From an uncultured Mobiluncus sp. (lineage in GTDB: Bacteria > Actinomycetota > Actinomycetes > Actinomycetales > Actinomycetaceae), in contig NZ_CABTWO010000007.1 in NCBI RefSeq assembly GCF_902488535.1, positions 1 to 64,000 of the forward strand: 64,000 bases of DNA. The letters are read 5' to 3'. The notes under the pieces were generated by a model, which saw nothing but the letters and a program-made list of their open reading frames with translations, did not search any database and was not told the DNA's origin. Shown one piece after another: positions 42,400 to 50,971 of the stretch. How positions within the stretch are numbered: position 1 is the first letter of the stretch; the number at the start of each line of letters is the position of its first letter. Made by a program: the position numbers and the translations under genes.

Positions 42400-43488
42400 T
42401 TGACTGAGACGCTGACACGAGACAATCGTGTGGAGCAGGCGTCTTCACTTGCGTCTGCTTGGGCGATGCCGCTGCGGGACAGCTGGGGCAGGACGGCCAG
42501 CGACTTGCGTTTGTCCGTGACCGATCGCTGCGATTTGCGCTGTTCATATTGCCTACCGCGCGAGGGCGTCAAGTGGGTAGCGCGTAGGGAGTTGTTGGAC
42601 TCCTCAGAAATCTTGCGTTTGGCCGGGATAGCGATTCACCGCCTGGGGATTACCCAGGTTCGCCTGACCGGTGGGGAGCCCCTGTTGCGGCCGGATTTGT
42701 TAGAAATTGCGGCGGGGATTTCCCAGACGTTTGTGGCTGTGGGGCGTGACCCACAGGTTGCTCTCACCACGAACGCCCGAAGTTTGGCGCCGCTGGCTCC
42801 GGCGTTGCGGGCGGCGGGAGTTCAGCGCATCAACATTTCCTTAGACACCCTCGACCCCGACCGTTTTGCACAGATTACCGGGCGCGATGAACTCGCACGG
42901 ACTTTGGAAGGTATCGCCGCCGCGCTCTCCGCAGGTTTCCAGCCGGTGAAACTGAACACGGTGATGTTGGACGAGGCCAGTCTGCGCGAGGCTCCGGATT
43001 TGCTGCGGTTTTGTCTGGAGCGGGGCATCGAGTGGCGCGCCATCGAGTACATGCCTTTTGGCCCGCACACGGTTCGGGTTGGTTCCGCTGAGCAACTCGA
43101 TTTTTCTAAACTGCGCCCCGTCTTGGAACAGGAGTTTCGCCTGTCTCCGGTGCGGGACAACATCGACATTCACGCCCCGGCGACCCGTTTTCAGGTGTTT
43201 AACTTAGCGGGCACAAAGCGCCTGGGGACGATGGGGTTGATTTCTTCGGTATCCGCGCCTTTCTGCGCCAACTGCAACCGAACCCGGCTTTCCCCGACCG
43301 GACTGGTGCGTCCCTGTCTGTTTTCTGACTTGAGCTGTGACCTGGGAGCGATGCTGCGTCGCGGTGCTAGTGATGATGAGCTGGCCCAAGCGTGGGTCGG
43401 CGTGACTCAGGGGAAACCCTCCGGGCATGGTTTGGGACAGAGTGATTTTCAATCTCCCACGATTTCGATGGCACAGATTGGGGGGTAA
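42400..43488 (+). CDS. moaA: GTP 3',8-cyclase
   Basis: A radical-SAM enzyme that starts molybdopterin synthesis from GTP. The N-terminal cluster is Cys44, Cys48 and Cys51 (TDRCDLRCSYC). The C-terminal cluster includes FCANCNRTRLSPTGLVRPCLF. The length (362 aa) is close to standard, although the extreme C-terminal GG is present (QIGG). It starts at TTG with GAGGAAG upstream. It leads a run of cofactor genes with moaD 2 nt downstream. Confidence 0.95.
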   Translation: MTETLTRDNRVEQASSLASAWAMPLRDSWGRTASDLRLSVTDRCDLRCSYCLPREGVKWVARRELLDSSEILRLAGIAIHRLGITQVRLTGGEPLLRPDLLEIAAGISQTFVAVGRDPQVALTTNARSLAPLAPALRAAGVQRINISLDTLDPDRFAQITGRDELARTLEGIAAALSAGFQPVKLNTVMLDEASLREAPDLLRFCLERGIEWRAIEYMPFGPHTVRVGSAEQLDFSKLRPVLEQEFRLSPVRDNIDIHAPATRFQVFNLAGTKRLGTMGLISSVSAPFCANCNRTRLSPTGLVRPCLFSDLSCDLGAMLRRGASDDELAQAWVGVTQGKPSGHGLGQSDFQSPTISMAQIGG

Positions 43489-43490
43489 AG

Positions 43491-43775
43491 ATGCGAGATA
43501 GTGTCGATGCCACGGTAGGTGTGCAAGTGCGGTTTTTTGCGGCGGCTGCGGAAGCGGCGGGCACCGATACGGCGACCGCACAAGTGGCGCGGGATTCGAG
43601 TTTGGCTCAGGCAGCGGCTCAAGCTGGTGGATGCGGTAATGATTTGAATCGAGTGCTTTCAGTTTCGTCATACCTGGTGGGGGGTCTGCGCGAATCGGGC
43701 GAGAAACGCCTCGCGGACTTCGCGGATCTCGACGACCTCACCATCGACGTTTTGCCGCCATTTGCCGGCGGCTAG
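43491..43775 (+). CDS. moaD: Molybdopterin synthase small subunit
   Basis: A ubiquitin-like sulfur carrier of 94 aa: VQVRFFAAAAEAAG near the start and a C-terminal PPFAGG with the diglycine that is adenylated and thiocarboxylated. Its partners are fused in the next gene (MoaE and MoeB domains). GGGGGTAAAG precedes the ATG. Confidence 0.93.
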   Translation: MRDSVDATVGVQVRFFAAAAEAAGTDTATAQVARDSSLAQAAAQAGGCGNDLNRVLSVSSYLVGGLRESGEKRLADFADLDDLTIDVLPPFAGG

Positions 43776-43817
43776 TTAACATCCTCGCGTAGTTTTGGAA
43801 TTATTTTAGGAGCATCT

Positions 43818-45047
43818 TTGGCAAATATACTGCAAGCGGACCTGACCGATGAGCCTTTGGACCCGGCTCGGTTTGAGGCGGGGTTCATCGCGCCCGAAGC
43901 CGGGTGCCAGCTTGTGTTCATCGGCCGCGTGCGCAACCATGACCAGGGGCGTGGAGTGGAGGCTATCACCTATAGCGCTCACCCGGACGCGGCCCGCGAA
44001 CTGCAACAGATTGCCGATGAGGCCGGTACAGTTCCTGGCGTGCACGAGATTGCGTTGCGCCATCGGGTGGGGCATCTGCAGGTCGGTGAGGTCGCTATTT
44101 TGGTCGGAGTCTCTGCCGCCCATCGGCAAGCTGCGTTTTCTACGGTGTCTTGGCTGGTCGATGCCGTCAAGGATCGGGTTCCCATCTGGAAGAAACAGGT
44201 TTTTTCCGAGGGAGATGCCGCGTGGTCAAACCTCGACGCAGACTTCCAACCGGAGAGCCGCTATGCGGCCCACAGTGCGATTCCGGGGTTTGGGGCGTCC
44301 GGTCAGGAACGTGTCACGAGTGCAAAAGTCTTGGTGGTGGGCGCTGGAGGGCTAGGCTCGCCCATTATCGCGTACCTTGCCGCCGCCGGGGTCGGCCTGT
44401 CAGCAGCTGGGGGAGTCCTGGGCATTGCCGATGGCGACACGGTGAGCCTGAGCAACTTGGGCCGCCAAGTCATTCACCCGTTTAACCGCCAAGGCGAGCC
44501 AAAAACCGCTTCTGCCGCCGCCACCGTCCGAGCGCTAAACCCCGAGGTGAATATCAGCGAGGAGCCGCCCTTGGACCCTCAGAACGCCGCCGCAATCATC
44601 GCTCAATACGACCTGGTGGTGGACGCCACTGACACGTTTGCCTCGAAATACCTGATTTCAGACACTTGCGCGAAGTTGGCGCGACCCCTGGTTTGGGGTT
44701 CCGCGGTCGGAGCGAACTTCGAGGTCAGCGTGTTTTCTCCGGAGGTCGGGACGTGTTTACGCACCCTTTATCCGACTCCGCCCCCGCCCGCAAGTACCCC
44801 GGACTCCACCACCGCGGGGATTCTCGGCCCGGTTTGTGGGCAAGCCGGGTCGCTGATGGCTACCGAGGTGCTGAAGATGGTTTCCGGCTGGGGCGAACCC
44901 CTCATCGGCCGCCTGGTCATTGGGGACGCCCGAATCGGCAAATGGAACGTGGTGGATTATTCAGCTCGCGCCGCCGCACCCCAAAACTCAAACTGTTACG
45001 AAAACCTGCACGGCAAGACTGGTGAACTCAAAGGAGAACAATCGTGA
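43818..45047 (+). CDS. MoaE-MoeB fusion: molybdopterin synthase large subunit and MoaD-adenylyltransferase
   Basis: 409 aa. Residues about 1-150 are MoaE (LVFIGRVRNHDQGRGVEAITYSAHP, VGHLQVGEVAILVGVSAAHR, VPIWKKQ). Residues about 150-400 are an E1-like MoeB domain (YAAHSAIPGFGASGQERV, nucleotide motif VVGAGGLGSP at about 173-182, VDATDTFASKYLISD). The paired CxxC zinc ligands of E. coli MoeB are not seen; only isolated Cys occur (TCLRTLYP, PVCGQAG). It starts at TTG after AGGAG. No frameshift is visible at the joint. Confidence 0.9.
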   Translation: MANILQADLTDEPLDPARFEAGFIAPEAGCQLVFIGRVRNHDQGRGVEAITYSAHPDAARELQQIADEAGTVPGVHEIALRHRVGHLQVGEVAILVGVSAAHRQAAFSTVSWLVDAVKDRVPIWKKQVFSEGDAAWSNLDADFQPESRYAAHSAIPGFGASGQERVTSAKVLVVGAGGLGSPIIAYLAAAGVGLSAAGGVLGIADGDTVSLSNLGRQVIHPFNRQGEPKTASAAATVRALNPEVNISEEPPLDPQNAAAIIAQYDLVVDATDTFASKYLISDTCAKLARPLVWGSAVGANFEVSVFSPEVGTCLRTLYPTPPPPASTPDSTTAGILGPVCGQAGSLMATEVLKMVSGWGEPLIGRLVIGDARIGKWNVVDYSARAAAPQNSNCYENLHGKTGELKGEQS

Positions 45048-46300
45048 ATGAGACAGAAAAACTGCTTGATTACCAGGAATTTTTGGCGCGTCTCTTGACG
45101 GAAATCACCCCGCTGACCCCGCGGGAGCTCCCGGTAGGCGACACTCTGGGATTGACCCTGGCCGAACCGGTCATTTCGCGCCTGTCGGTGCCGCCCTTTA
45201 CAAACTCGGCGATGGACGGTTTTGCTTTCAATAGCGCGGGGCTACCGGTTGGTGGTTCCGTAACCTTGCCGGTGGCGGGCGATATTCCGGCGGGCGCGGA
45301 TCCGAGCGCCGAGTGCCAGCCGGGTCAGGCGTGGCGCATTATGACCGGCGCGAAAATGCCCGCCGGGGCGGACACCGTGGTGAAAGTGGAGGACACGGAT
45401 CAAAAGCCCGGTCCCGTTGAGCTACCGGAAAAGGTCACCATTCATCGTGTTCCCCAAGCCGGAGCGAACGTGCGCCGGGCAGGAGAGGACCTGCCGGTCG
45501 GCTCCGAAGTCTTGGCTGCCGGCGAGGTCATGAGCCCGGGGGCGATCGCTTCGGCAATTTCGGGGGGCTACGCGAAAGTAACGGCGTTCCCGCGGGTTCG
45601 GGTGGGAATTATCGCCACCGGTTCCGAATTAGCGGGGGCAGGCGCATCGCTGGAAGGGTCGATGATTCCAGATTCAAACTCGTCCCTGGCGGCAGCATTG
45701 GCACGAGTTGCCCAGGCGGAGGTCAGTTTTGCGGGCCAATGCGGGGACGACGTGGCACAGTTCCGAGAAACCTTGCGCCGGGTGGCGGACATGAGCGACT
45801 TGGTCATCACTTCGGGCGGAGTTTCGGCCGGTGCTTATGAGGTGGTGAAACAGGGCGTTAGCGACTGGGGATTCCATTTCGCCCGTGTCGCCCTGCAGCC
45901 GGGTAAACCGCAAGGTTACGGTTTCGTGCAGGCGAGTGGGGGGCGTCGGGTACCGGTGCTGACCCTGCCGGGAAACCCGGTTTCGGTTTTCGTCTCGTGG
46001 TACCTGTTTGCCCTGCCGGTGCTGGCGAAGCTCGGCGGGCGTGATCCGAAGCGGGCGCACGCGTGCCGGGAGGCGACCGTGGTGGAGGCGTGGACTTCTC
46101 CGCGAGGCAAAGTTCAGGTCGTGCCCGTCCGTTTGACGCCGGGACAGCCGGGAGAAACCCCCACGGTGCAGCGCACCCACCCCTTGGGATCGAAGTCGCA
46201 CCTGGTGGCCTCGCTGCATAAAGCGAATGCCTTGATGCTGATTGACCGAGACGTTGAGACCGTGGCCCCTTGGTCGATTGTGAAAGTCCTCGAGATCTGA
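45044..46300 (+). CDS. moeA: Molybdopterin molybdenumtransferase
   Basis: 418 aa. It inserts molybdate into adenylylated molybdopterin. Visible are SVPPFTNSAMDGFA near residue 50, PAGADTVVKVEDT, GEVMSPGAIASAISGG, and the MoCF domain IATGSELAG, DSNSSLAAAL, then ITSGGVSAGAYEVVK and LTLPGNPVSVFVSW. It starts at GTG inside the end of the preceding gene, with AAAGGAGAA upstream. Confidence 0.95.
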   Translation: MNETEKLLDYQEFLARLLTEITPLTPRELPVGDTLGLTLAEPVISRLSVPPFTNSAMDGFAFNSAGLPVGGSVTLPVAGDIPAGADPSAECQPGQAWRIMTGAKMPAGADTVVKVEDTDQKPGPVELPEKVTIHRVPQAGANVRRAGEDLPVGSEVLAAGEVMSPGAIASAISGGYAKVTAFPRVRVGIIATGSELAGAGASLEGSMIPDSNSSLAAALARVAQAEVSFAGQCGDDVAQFRETLRRVADMSDLVITSGGVSAGAYEVVKQGVSDWGFHFARVALQPGKPQGYGFVQASGGRRVPVLTLPGNPVSVFVSWYLFALPVLAKLGGRDPKRAHACREATVVEAWTSPRGKVQVVPVRLTPGQPGETPTVQRTHPLGSKSHLVASLHKANALMLIDRDVETVAPWSIVKVLEI

Positions 46301-46326
46301 GCCCGGGAGGCGTGGCACCGCTGGGG

Positions 46327-47040
46327 CTACGAATTTTTCCGGGACCGACGCCAATCGTGGAGAGCCGCGATGCCGACCGCCAGGAAGTACAGTGCCAGCA
46401 GGGCGGAAGCCTGCAAAATGACGGGCCACGGGGTTGGCAGTGGGTTGGCGATAGCCGAGAAAATAAACGCCACCATCGTCGCCCAGCGCCAACCTTTTAG
46501 CATGGTGCGGGCGCTGAGCACCCCCAGGAAGTTCAGCATGACCAAAATTTCGGGAATCAGGAAAGAAATCCCGAACGCCAATACCAGGCGAATATAGAAC
46601 TTGATGTAGGCATCGGCCTGCAGCAACATCGCCGAATCCGGGGGAGTAAAAGAGGACAAAATCGACACGGCCCGCGGTGCGGTCCAGTCGCCGAAAACCG
46701 CACCAGCCGCGAACAAAACGACTCCGGCCACGCCAAAAATCAGCAACCACAAACGTTCTCGCCGGCGCAGACCGGGCCAGATGAAAGCCATAATTTGAAA
46801 AATCCACCACGGCGAAGCAATCAGCACCCCCAACCAGAGGGACACGCGGATTTTCAGGTCAAAGGCCGCGCCGATAGTTTGGAAGTTCAGGTTAGCCCCG
46901 GCGATGTCTTTCATGGGGGCGGTGATGTGCGCCAGCGCGATTTCATAGAGAAACCAGCCGCCAATCGCCGCCGCAGTGATGCCCACAAATGACCAGATGA
47001 TACGTTTCCGCAGCTCAGCTAGGTGAGCAGTCACTGTCAT
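46327..47040 (-). CDS. tatC: Sec-independent translocase TatC
   Basis: 237 aa with six membrane segments. The N-terminal signature is TAHLAELRKRIIWS, and LMRVPLxE-type cytoplasmic features are partly conserved around FDLKIRVSLWLG, followed by PWWIFQIMAFIWPGLRRRER. GAAGGTG lies before the ATG at 47040. A GTG at 47094 would add 18 residues without a ribosome site. It forms the twin-arginine receptor with TatB and is third in a tatB-tatA-tatC run. Confidence 0.93.
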   Translation of the reverse strand: MTVTAHLAELRKRIIWSFVGITAAAIGGWFLYEIALAHITAPMKDIAGANLNFQTIGAAFDLKIRVSLWLGVLIASPWWIFQIMAFIWPGLRRRERLWLLIFGVAGVVLFAAGAVFGDWTAPRAVSILSSFTPPDSAMLLQADAYIKFYIRLVLAFGISFLIPEILVMLNFLGVLSARTMLKGWRWATMVAFIFSAIANPLPTPWPVILQASALLALYFLAVGIAALHDWRRSRKNS

Positions 47041-47102
47041 GACACCTTCAGAGTGGGCATCACGATTCTGGTAAGAGGACTTCTCAGTGGGCACTTGAGC
47101 GG

Positions 47103-47369
47103 TTACTTAGCGGCATCGTTGCCTGAGGCAGAGTCAGTTTTCGAGGAATCGCCGGTAGCAGCGTCGTCCTTGCCTTCGATAGCCTTGCCGTCAGCCTTGG
47201 TGTCCTCGGTCAAATCGTTGAGTTCTTCCTTCAAGACTTTTGCGGATTTGCCCACGTTGCGAGCAATCTCCGGCAGTTTCGAGGCACCGAAAACCACGAC
47301 CAAAATAATGATGACAGTAATCCACACTACGGGGCTTACGCTGAACAACATCACATGCGCCGGAACCAT
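47103..47369 (-). CDS. tatA: Sec-independent translocase TatA
   Basis: 88 aa: one membrane helix (about 12-29), then the FGASKLPEIARNVGKSAK hinge and amphipathic helix, then an acidic Asp/Lys/Ser tail. It polymerises to form the translocation pore. GAGGAGAG precedes the ATG. It lies between tatB and tatC. Confidence 0.93.
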   Translation of the reverse strand: MVPAHVMLFSVSPVVWITVIIILVVVFGASKLPEIARNVGKSAKVLKEELNDLTEDTKADGKAIEGKDDAATGDSSKTDSASGNDAAK

Positions 47370-47414
47370 TAATCTCTCCTCTGTATAGGGCTAAATCAAC
47401 ACAAGTTTATCAGT

Positions 47415-47852
47415 TTACGCGGGTTTCTCTTGACGGGGAGTGGCCGGAGGAGCGTCTGGAGGCTCGGCCGGAGGGTTAGCAGGGGAATCGTCAGGTTTAG
47501 GGCCGGCCTGCGGTTTGGGATTGCCCGGGGTTTTTTCCGGCACAAGGCCCTGGGTGGCGGCTTTCTCGATACTGGTGGCTTGCTCCATCCACAACTGCAT
47601 TTCTTCGGCGACCGCGTCTTTAATCATCTTGCGCGGGTCGTATTCGCGCGGGTCAAAGTTTTTTAAATCAACATTCAAGCCGGACTTGGTGAAATTTGCC
47701 TCTTCGCGCAGCCGGGCGGACCACGCCCGCAGCCACTCGATGACTCCTTTGAACCACAGCAGAGCTTGGGCGGCGTGTTTCGGACCGATGACGATGACGC
47801 CCACGACCAAAATGAGCAGCAGCTCCGAACCGCTGATCCCAAAAAATTCCAC
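47415..47852 (-). CDS. tatB: Sec-independent translocase TatB
   Basis: 145 aa. The N-terminal helix FFGISGSELLLILVVGVIVIGP, a KHAAQALLWFKG hinge, a long amphipathic helix (to about residue 90), and a Pro-rich tail with PP and PAP repeats. The helix contains a Glu in SGSELLLI, as in TatB rather than TatA. GTG start with a weak ribosome site. It diverges from moaC across a 98-bp gap. Confidence 0.88.
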   Translation of the reverse strand: MEFFGISGSELLLILVVGVIVIGPKHAAQALLWFKGVIEWLRAWSARLREEANFTKSGLNVDLKNFDPREYDPRKMIKDAVAEEMQLWMEQATSIEKAATQGLVPEKTPGNPKPQAGPKPDDSPANPPAEPPDAPPATPRQEKPA

Positions 47853-47950
47853 CTGACAATTCTAGTAAAGGAAACGATTTCCTGCATATATTAAAAGGGT
47901 CAGATGAGGAAACTTGCACCGAAACGGGGACGTCCCCGGGGAGACTTGTG

Positions 47951-48433
47951 ATGGAAAATACCCTACCCATGAACCACCTGAACGAACGCGGCGAGGCCCG
48001 CATGGTGGACGTGTCAGCGAAAAGTGAGACGTTGCGCGAAGCGCGGGCGCAAGCCACAGTCAGCGTATCACCCCAGGTAGCCGCCGCTTTACGCGATAAT
48101 CGTGTCCCGAAAGGAGACGCCCTGGCAGTAGCGCGCATCGCCGGGATTCAGGCCGTGAAACGCACCCCGGAACTGCTCCCGCTGGCCCACCCCTTGGGAA
48201 TCGACTACGTAGCCCTGGACATTACCCAGGAGGGCAACGAGGTCATTTTGCGCTCCACGGTGAAATGTGTGGAACGTACCGGAGTGGAGATGGAGGCGTT
48301 GACCGCGGTCACGGTGGGGGCGTTAGCGCTGGTAGATATGCTGAAAGGGGTGGACCGCCAGATTACCTTGCGTGAGGCTTTCGTGACCTATAAATCCGGA
48401 GGCCGTTCGGGCACGTGGGAGCGGGAATCATGA
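47951..48433 (+). CDS. moaC: Cyclic pyranopterin monophosphate synthase
   Basis: 160 aa. With MoaA it forms the first pterin intermediate. Motifs are MVDVSAKSETLREARA, KGDALAVARIAGIQAVKRTPELLPLAHPL and VERTGVEMEALTAVTVGALALVDMLKG. All key family blocks are intact. GGGGAG precedes the ATG. The stop overlaps mogA by 4 nt. Confidence 0.96.
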   Translation: MENTLPMNHLNERGEARMVDVSAKSETLREARAQATVSVSPQVAAALRDNRVPKGDALAVARIAGIQAVKRTPELLPLAHPLGIDYVALDITQEGNEVILRSTVKCVERTGVEMEALTAVTVGALALVDMLKGVDRQITLREAFVTYKSGGRSGTWERES

Positions 48434-48957
48434 GCCACGTCGAACAGTCTTTGCCGCCACAGACACCGGCTTGTGTCATCACAGTTTCGGATTCCGTTTC
48501 TGCGGGCGTGAACCCGGATCGGTCCGGTCCGCTGGCGGTGGAATTGCTGACGGAACTGGGATTTGCGGTGACTGGACCGGTGGTGGTTCCCGACGGGGTG
48601 GACTCCGTTCACAAGGCCGTGGCGGCGGCGTGTCGCAGTGGGGCGCGGTTGGTCTTTACGACAGGAGGGACGGGGGTCAGTCCCCGAGACCTCACGCCCG
48701 AAGCTGTTGAGGGACTGGTAACAGCCCGTTTGAGCGGAGTGGAAGCCGCGTTGCTGGAACGTAACCGACAGGCTGGGCCCCTGGGCATGCTGTCTCGTCC
48801 CGTGGTGGGGATTTCCACGCGGGCAGCGGGGGCCGCCCTAGTGGTGTGTTCCCCCGGTTCTCCGGGCGCGGTGCGTGATACAGTAGAAGTTCTCACCCCG
48901 GTGCTGGGCCATGTCCTGGCAGTTTTGGATCGGAACGATACCGCGTTGGCAGAGTGA
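48430..48957 (+). CDS. mogA: Molybdopterin adenylyltransferase, MogA/MoaB type
   Basis: 175 aa. It adenylylates molybdopterin before molybdenum insertion. The canonical motifs are VFTTGGTGVSPRDLTPEA and VVCSPGSPGAVRDTVE, unlike the altered copy at 15479-15979. The ATG at 48430 overlaps the moaC stop; the frame reaching 48415 is rejected. GGGAGCGGGAA lies upstream. Confidence 0.9.
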   Translation: MSHVEQSLPPQTPACVITVSDSVSAGVNPDRSGPLAVELLTELGFAVTGPVVVPDGVDSVHKAVAAACRSGARLVFTTGGTGVSPRDLTPEAVEGLVTARLSGVEAALLERNRQAGPLGMLSRPVVGISTRAAGAALVVCSPGSPGAVRDTVEVLTPVLGHVLAVLDRNDTALAE

Positions 48958-49068
48958 ATCTTTCAGTAAATCTTCAGCCAGGTAGGGGTAAAATTTTGGG
49001 TACTTCAGTTAGTGTTAACTCTGTAAATGTTGGGGGGGTCAGCCTAGAACAGGAGGTTGTTGGCTGAT

Positions 49069-49962
49069 ATGAAATTCACGATGAGGTTGGTTGCAGCAGC
49101 GTGTGTAGCAATGACGGCAGTGGCGCTTTCGTCATGTGCGTTAGCAGGAAAATCGGGGGCGATGCAGTCTTACGATTTTAATTCCATCAAACCCGATCCG
49201 GTTATCGCGGCGATGGTGCCGCAGGAAAATCGGGAAACGTTGCGGGTTGCTATGGAACTGCATTATTCCCCGGCGGAATTTCTCGATGACGCCAATCAGC
49301 CGGTGGGCTATGAGGTCGACGTCTTAAAAGCTCTCGCTAAGGTAATGGGCATCAAAGAAGTGCAATTCATCGACGAAGATTTTGACTCCATCATTCCCAA
49401 GGTAAACGAGGGCACCGATGATTTGGGCATGGCCGCTTTGACGTTGAATAAAGAGCGGCTCCGCCAGGGAAATATGGTGTCCTATGTTGAGGCAGGTTAC
49501 AGCTATGCAACCCAGCGAGATAACCCGAAGGAATTTGACCCGGTCTCGCCTTGTGGATTTAGCGTGGCGGCACAGTCGGACACCACGCAGGCCGACACCT
49601 TGCAGGCGGCCAGCGATGAGTGTGTGTCAATAGGTAAGCCGCCGGTCACTATCATTACTGAGCCAGATCAGGACAAATTGATTTCCCAGGTCGACCAGGG
49701 AAGCATTGATGCCATCATCGGAGAAACACCCATTTTGGCCTATAACCAGGCAAAATACCAGAATTTTGAGATGTTCGGGGAGTCCTTCGGGAATGCTCCG
49801 CAGGGTCCTTTCATCGCGAAAGACAATCCTGAGCTGGCCAAAGCCATTCAAGCCGGTCTGCAAAAGATGATGGATACGGGAATGCTTGCGGATGTGCTGT
49901 CTCCCTGGGGTGAAGAGACTATAGCGTTGCACTATGCCACGCTAAACCCGCCGATTGCCTGA
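49069..49962 (+). CDS. Amino-acid-type substrate-binding lipoprotein, first of a tandem pair
   Basis: 297 aa, SBP_bac_3 type. The lipobox is LSSC (Cys near 24). The mature fold has RETLRVAMELHYSPAEFLDDANQPVGYEVDVLKALA, the usual family opening. No ABC permease or ATPase is adjacent; instead a paralogue and a chemoreceptor follow. AGGAGG precedes the ATG at 49069 by 12 nt. The C-terminal part carries a 71-nt stretch nearly identical to the paralogue. It is acidic in binding-site segments. Ligand unknown, polar amino acid likely. Confidence 0.85.
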   Translation: MKFTMRLVAAACVAMTAVALSSCALAGKSGAMQSYDFNSIKPDPVIAAMVPQENRETLRVAMELHYSPAEFLDDANQPVGYEVDVLKALAKVMGIKEVQFIDEDFDSIIPKVNEGTDDLGMAALTLNKERLRQGNMVSYVEAGYSYATQRDNPKEFDPVSPCGFSVAAQSDTTQADTLQAASDECVSIGKPPVTIITEPDQDKLISQVDQGSIDAIIGETPILAYNQAKYQNFEMFGESFGNAPQGPFIAKDNPELAKAIQAGLQKMMDTGMLADVLSPWGEETIALHYATLNPPIA

Positions 49963-50051
49963 AATCCCTTTCAAATTTTTCTCTCTGGGATACTATGGAA
50001 CGGTAGAGTTGTTGGCGATGCCCCTTTTCCGAGGGGAGGAAAGCAAAGGCA

Positions 50052-50948
50052 ATGAAACTCATAGTGAAGATGATCTCGGCAGCAGCGGGTGCAGCTTTGT
50101 TGGGAGCAACGCTTACTTCTTGTTCCGGCTCGACCAGTTCAGCAGGGGTGAAATCCTATAACTTCGATTCCATCAAACCGGATGCTGAAATCGTGGCGAT
50201 GGTACCGCAGGCGAACCGGGATACCCTGCGGGTCGCGATGGATATTCCCTATTCTCCCGCCGAGTTCTTCGATGACAACAATCAGCCGGTCGGCTACGAA
50301 GTCGATGTCTTAAAAGCCTTGTCGAAGCTGATGGGCGTGTCGGAACTGAAAATTGCCGATGAAGAATTTGACGCAATTATTCCCAAGGTTAACGATGGCA
50401 CCTATGACATCGTCATGGCATCCATGACTCTCAACAAGACCCGGATGGACCAGACCAATATGGTTGCCTACATTAAGGCGGGTTACATCTATGGCACCCA
50501 GGCGGGCAACCCCAATAATTTCGATCCCGCCAACTCTTGCGGATTGAAAGTCGCCACCCAGGCAGACACCACGCAGGCCGAAATTTTGCAGGCGGCCAGC
50601 GATTCTTGTGTGAAAGCTGGAAAACCGGCGATACAGATTGTCTCTGATGCCGACCAAGATAAGTTGGTGCAACAGGTTGCGGAAGGAACCTTGGATGCCG
50701 TCATCGGGGAGAGCCCGATTATGGCTTACGCCGAGTCGAGGAATCCGAAGTTCGCCACTATCGGTGAGGCTTTCCAGGTGACGCCGCAGGGCCCGGTCAC
50801 TGCGAAAGACAATCCTGAGCTGGCCAAAGCCATTCAAGCCGGTCTCCAAAAGATGATGGATACGGGAATGCTGAAAGATGTACTTGCGCCCTGGGGCGAG
50901 GAATTCATCGCGCTCAACTACGCAACCTTAAATCCGCCGATTGCTTAA
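50052..50948 (+). CDS. Amino-acid-type substrate-binding lipoprotein, second of a tandem pair
   Basis: 298 aa and clearly paralogous to the preceding gene over its whole length (GYEVDVLKAL, DAIIPKVNDGTYDIVMASMT, then DNPELAKAIQAGLQKMMDTG). Lipobox LTSC near residue 24. GGAGGAAAG precedes the ATG. The canonical 'DIVMASMTL' loop is better kept here than in the first copy (DLGMAALTL), hinting at different ligands. It lies 23 nt before the chemoreceptor gene, so it may present ligands to it. Confidence 0.87.
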   Translation: MKLIVKMISAAAGAALLGATLTSCSGSTSSAGVKSYNFDSIKPDAEIVAMVPQANRDTLRVAMDIPYSPAEFFDDNNQPVGYEVDVLKALSKLMGVSELKIADEEFDAIIPKVNDGTYDIVMASMTLNKTRMDQTNMVAYIKAGYIYGTQAGNPNNFDPANSCGLKVATQADTTQAEILQAASDSCVKAGKPAIQIVSDADQDKLVQQVAEGTLDAVIGESPIMAYAESRNPKFATIGEAFQVTPQGPVTAKDNPELAKAIQAGLQKMMDTGMLKDVLAPWGEEFIALNYATLNPPIA

Positions 50949-50971
50949 TTTTCTTCAGGGAGGAAATGAAA

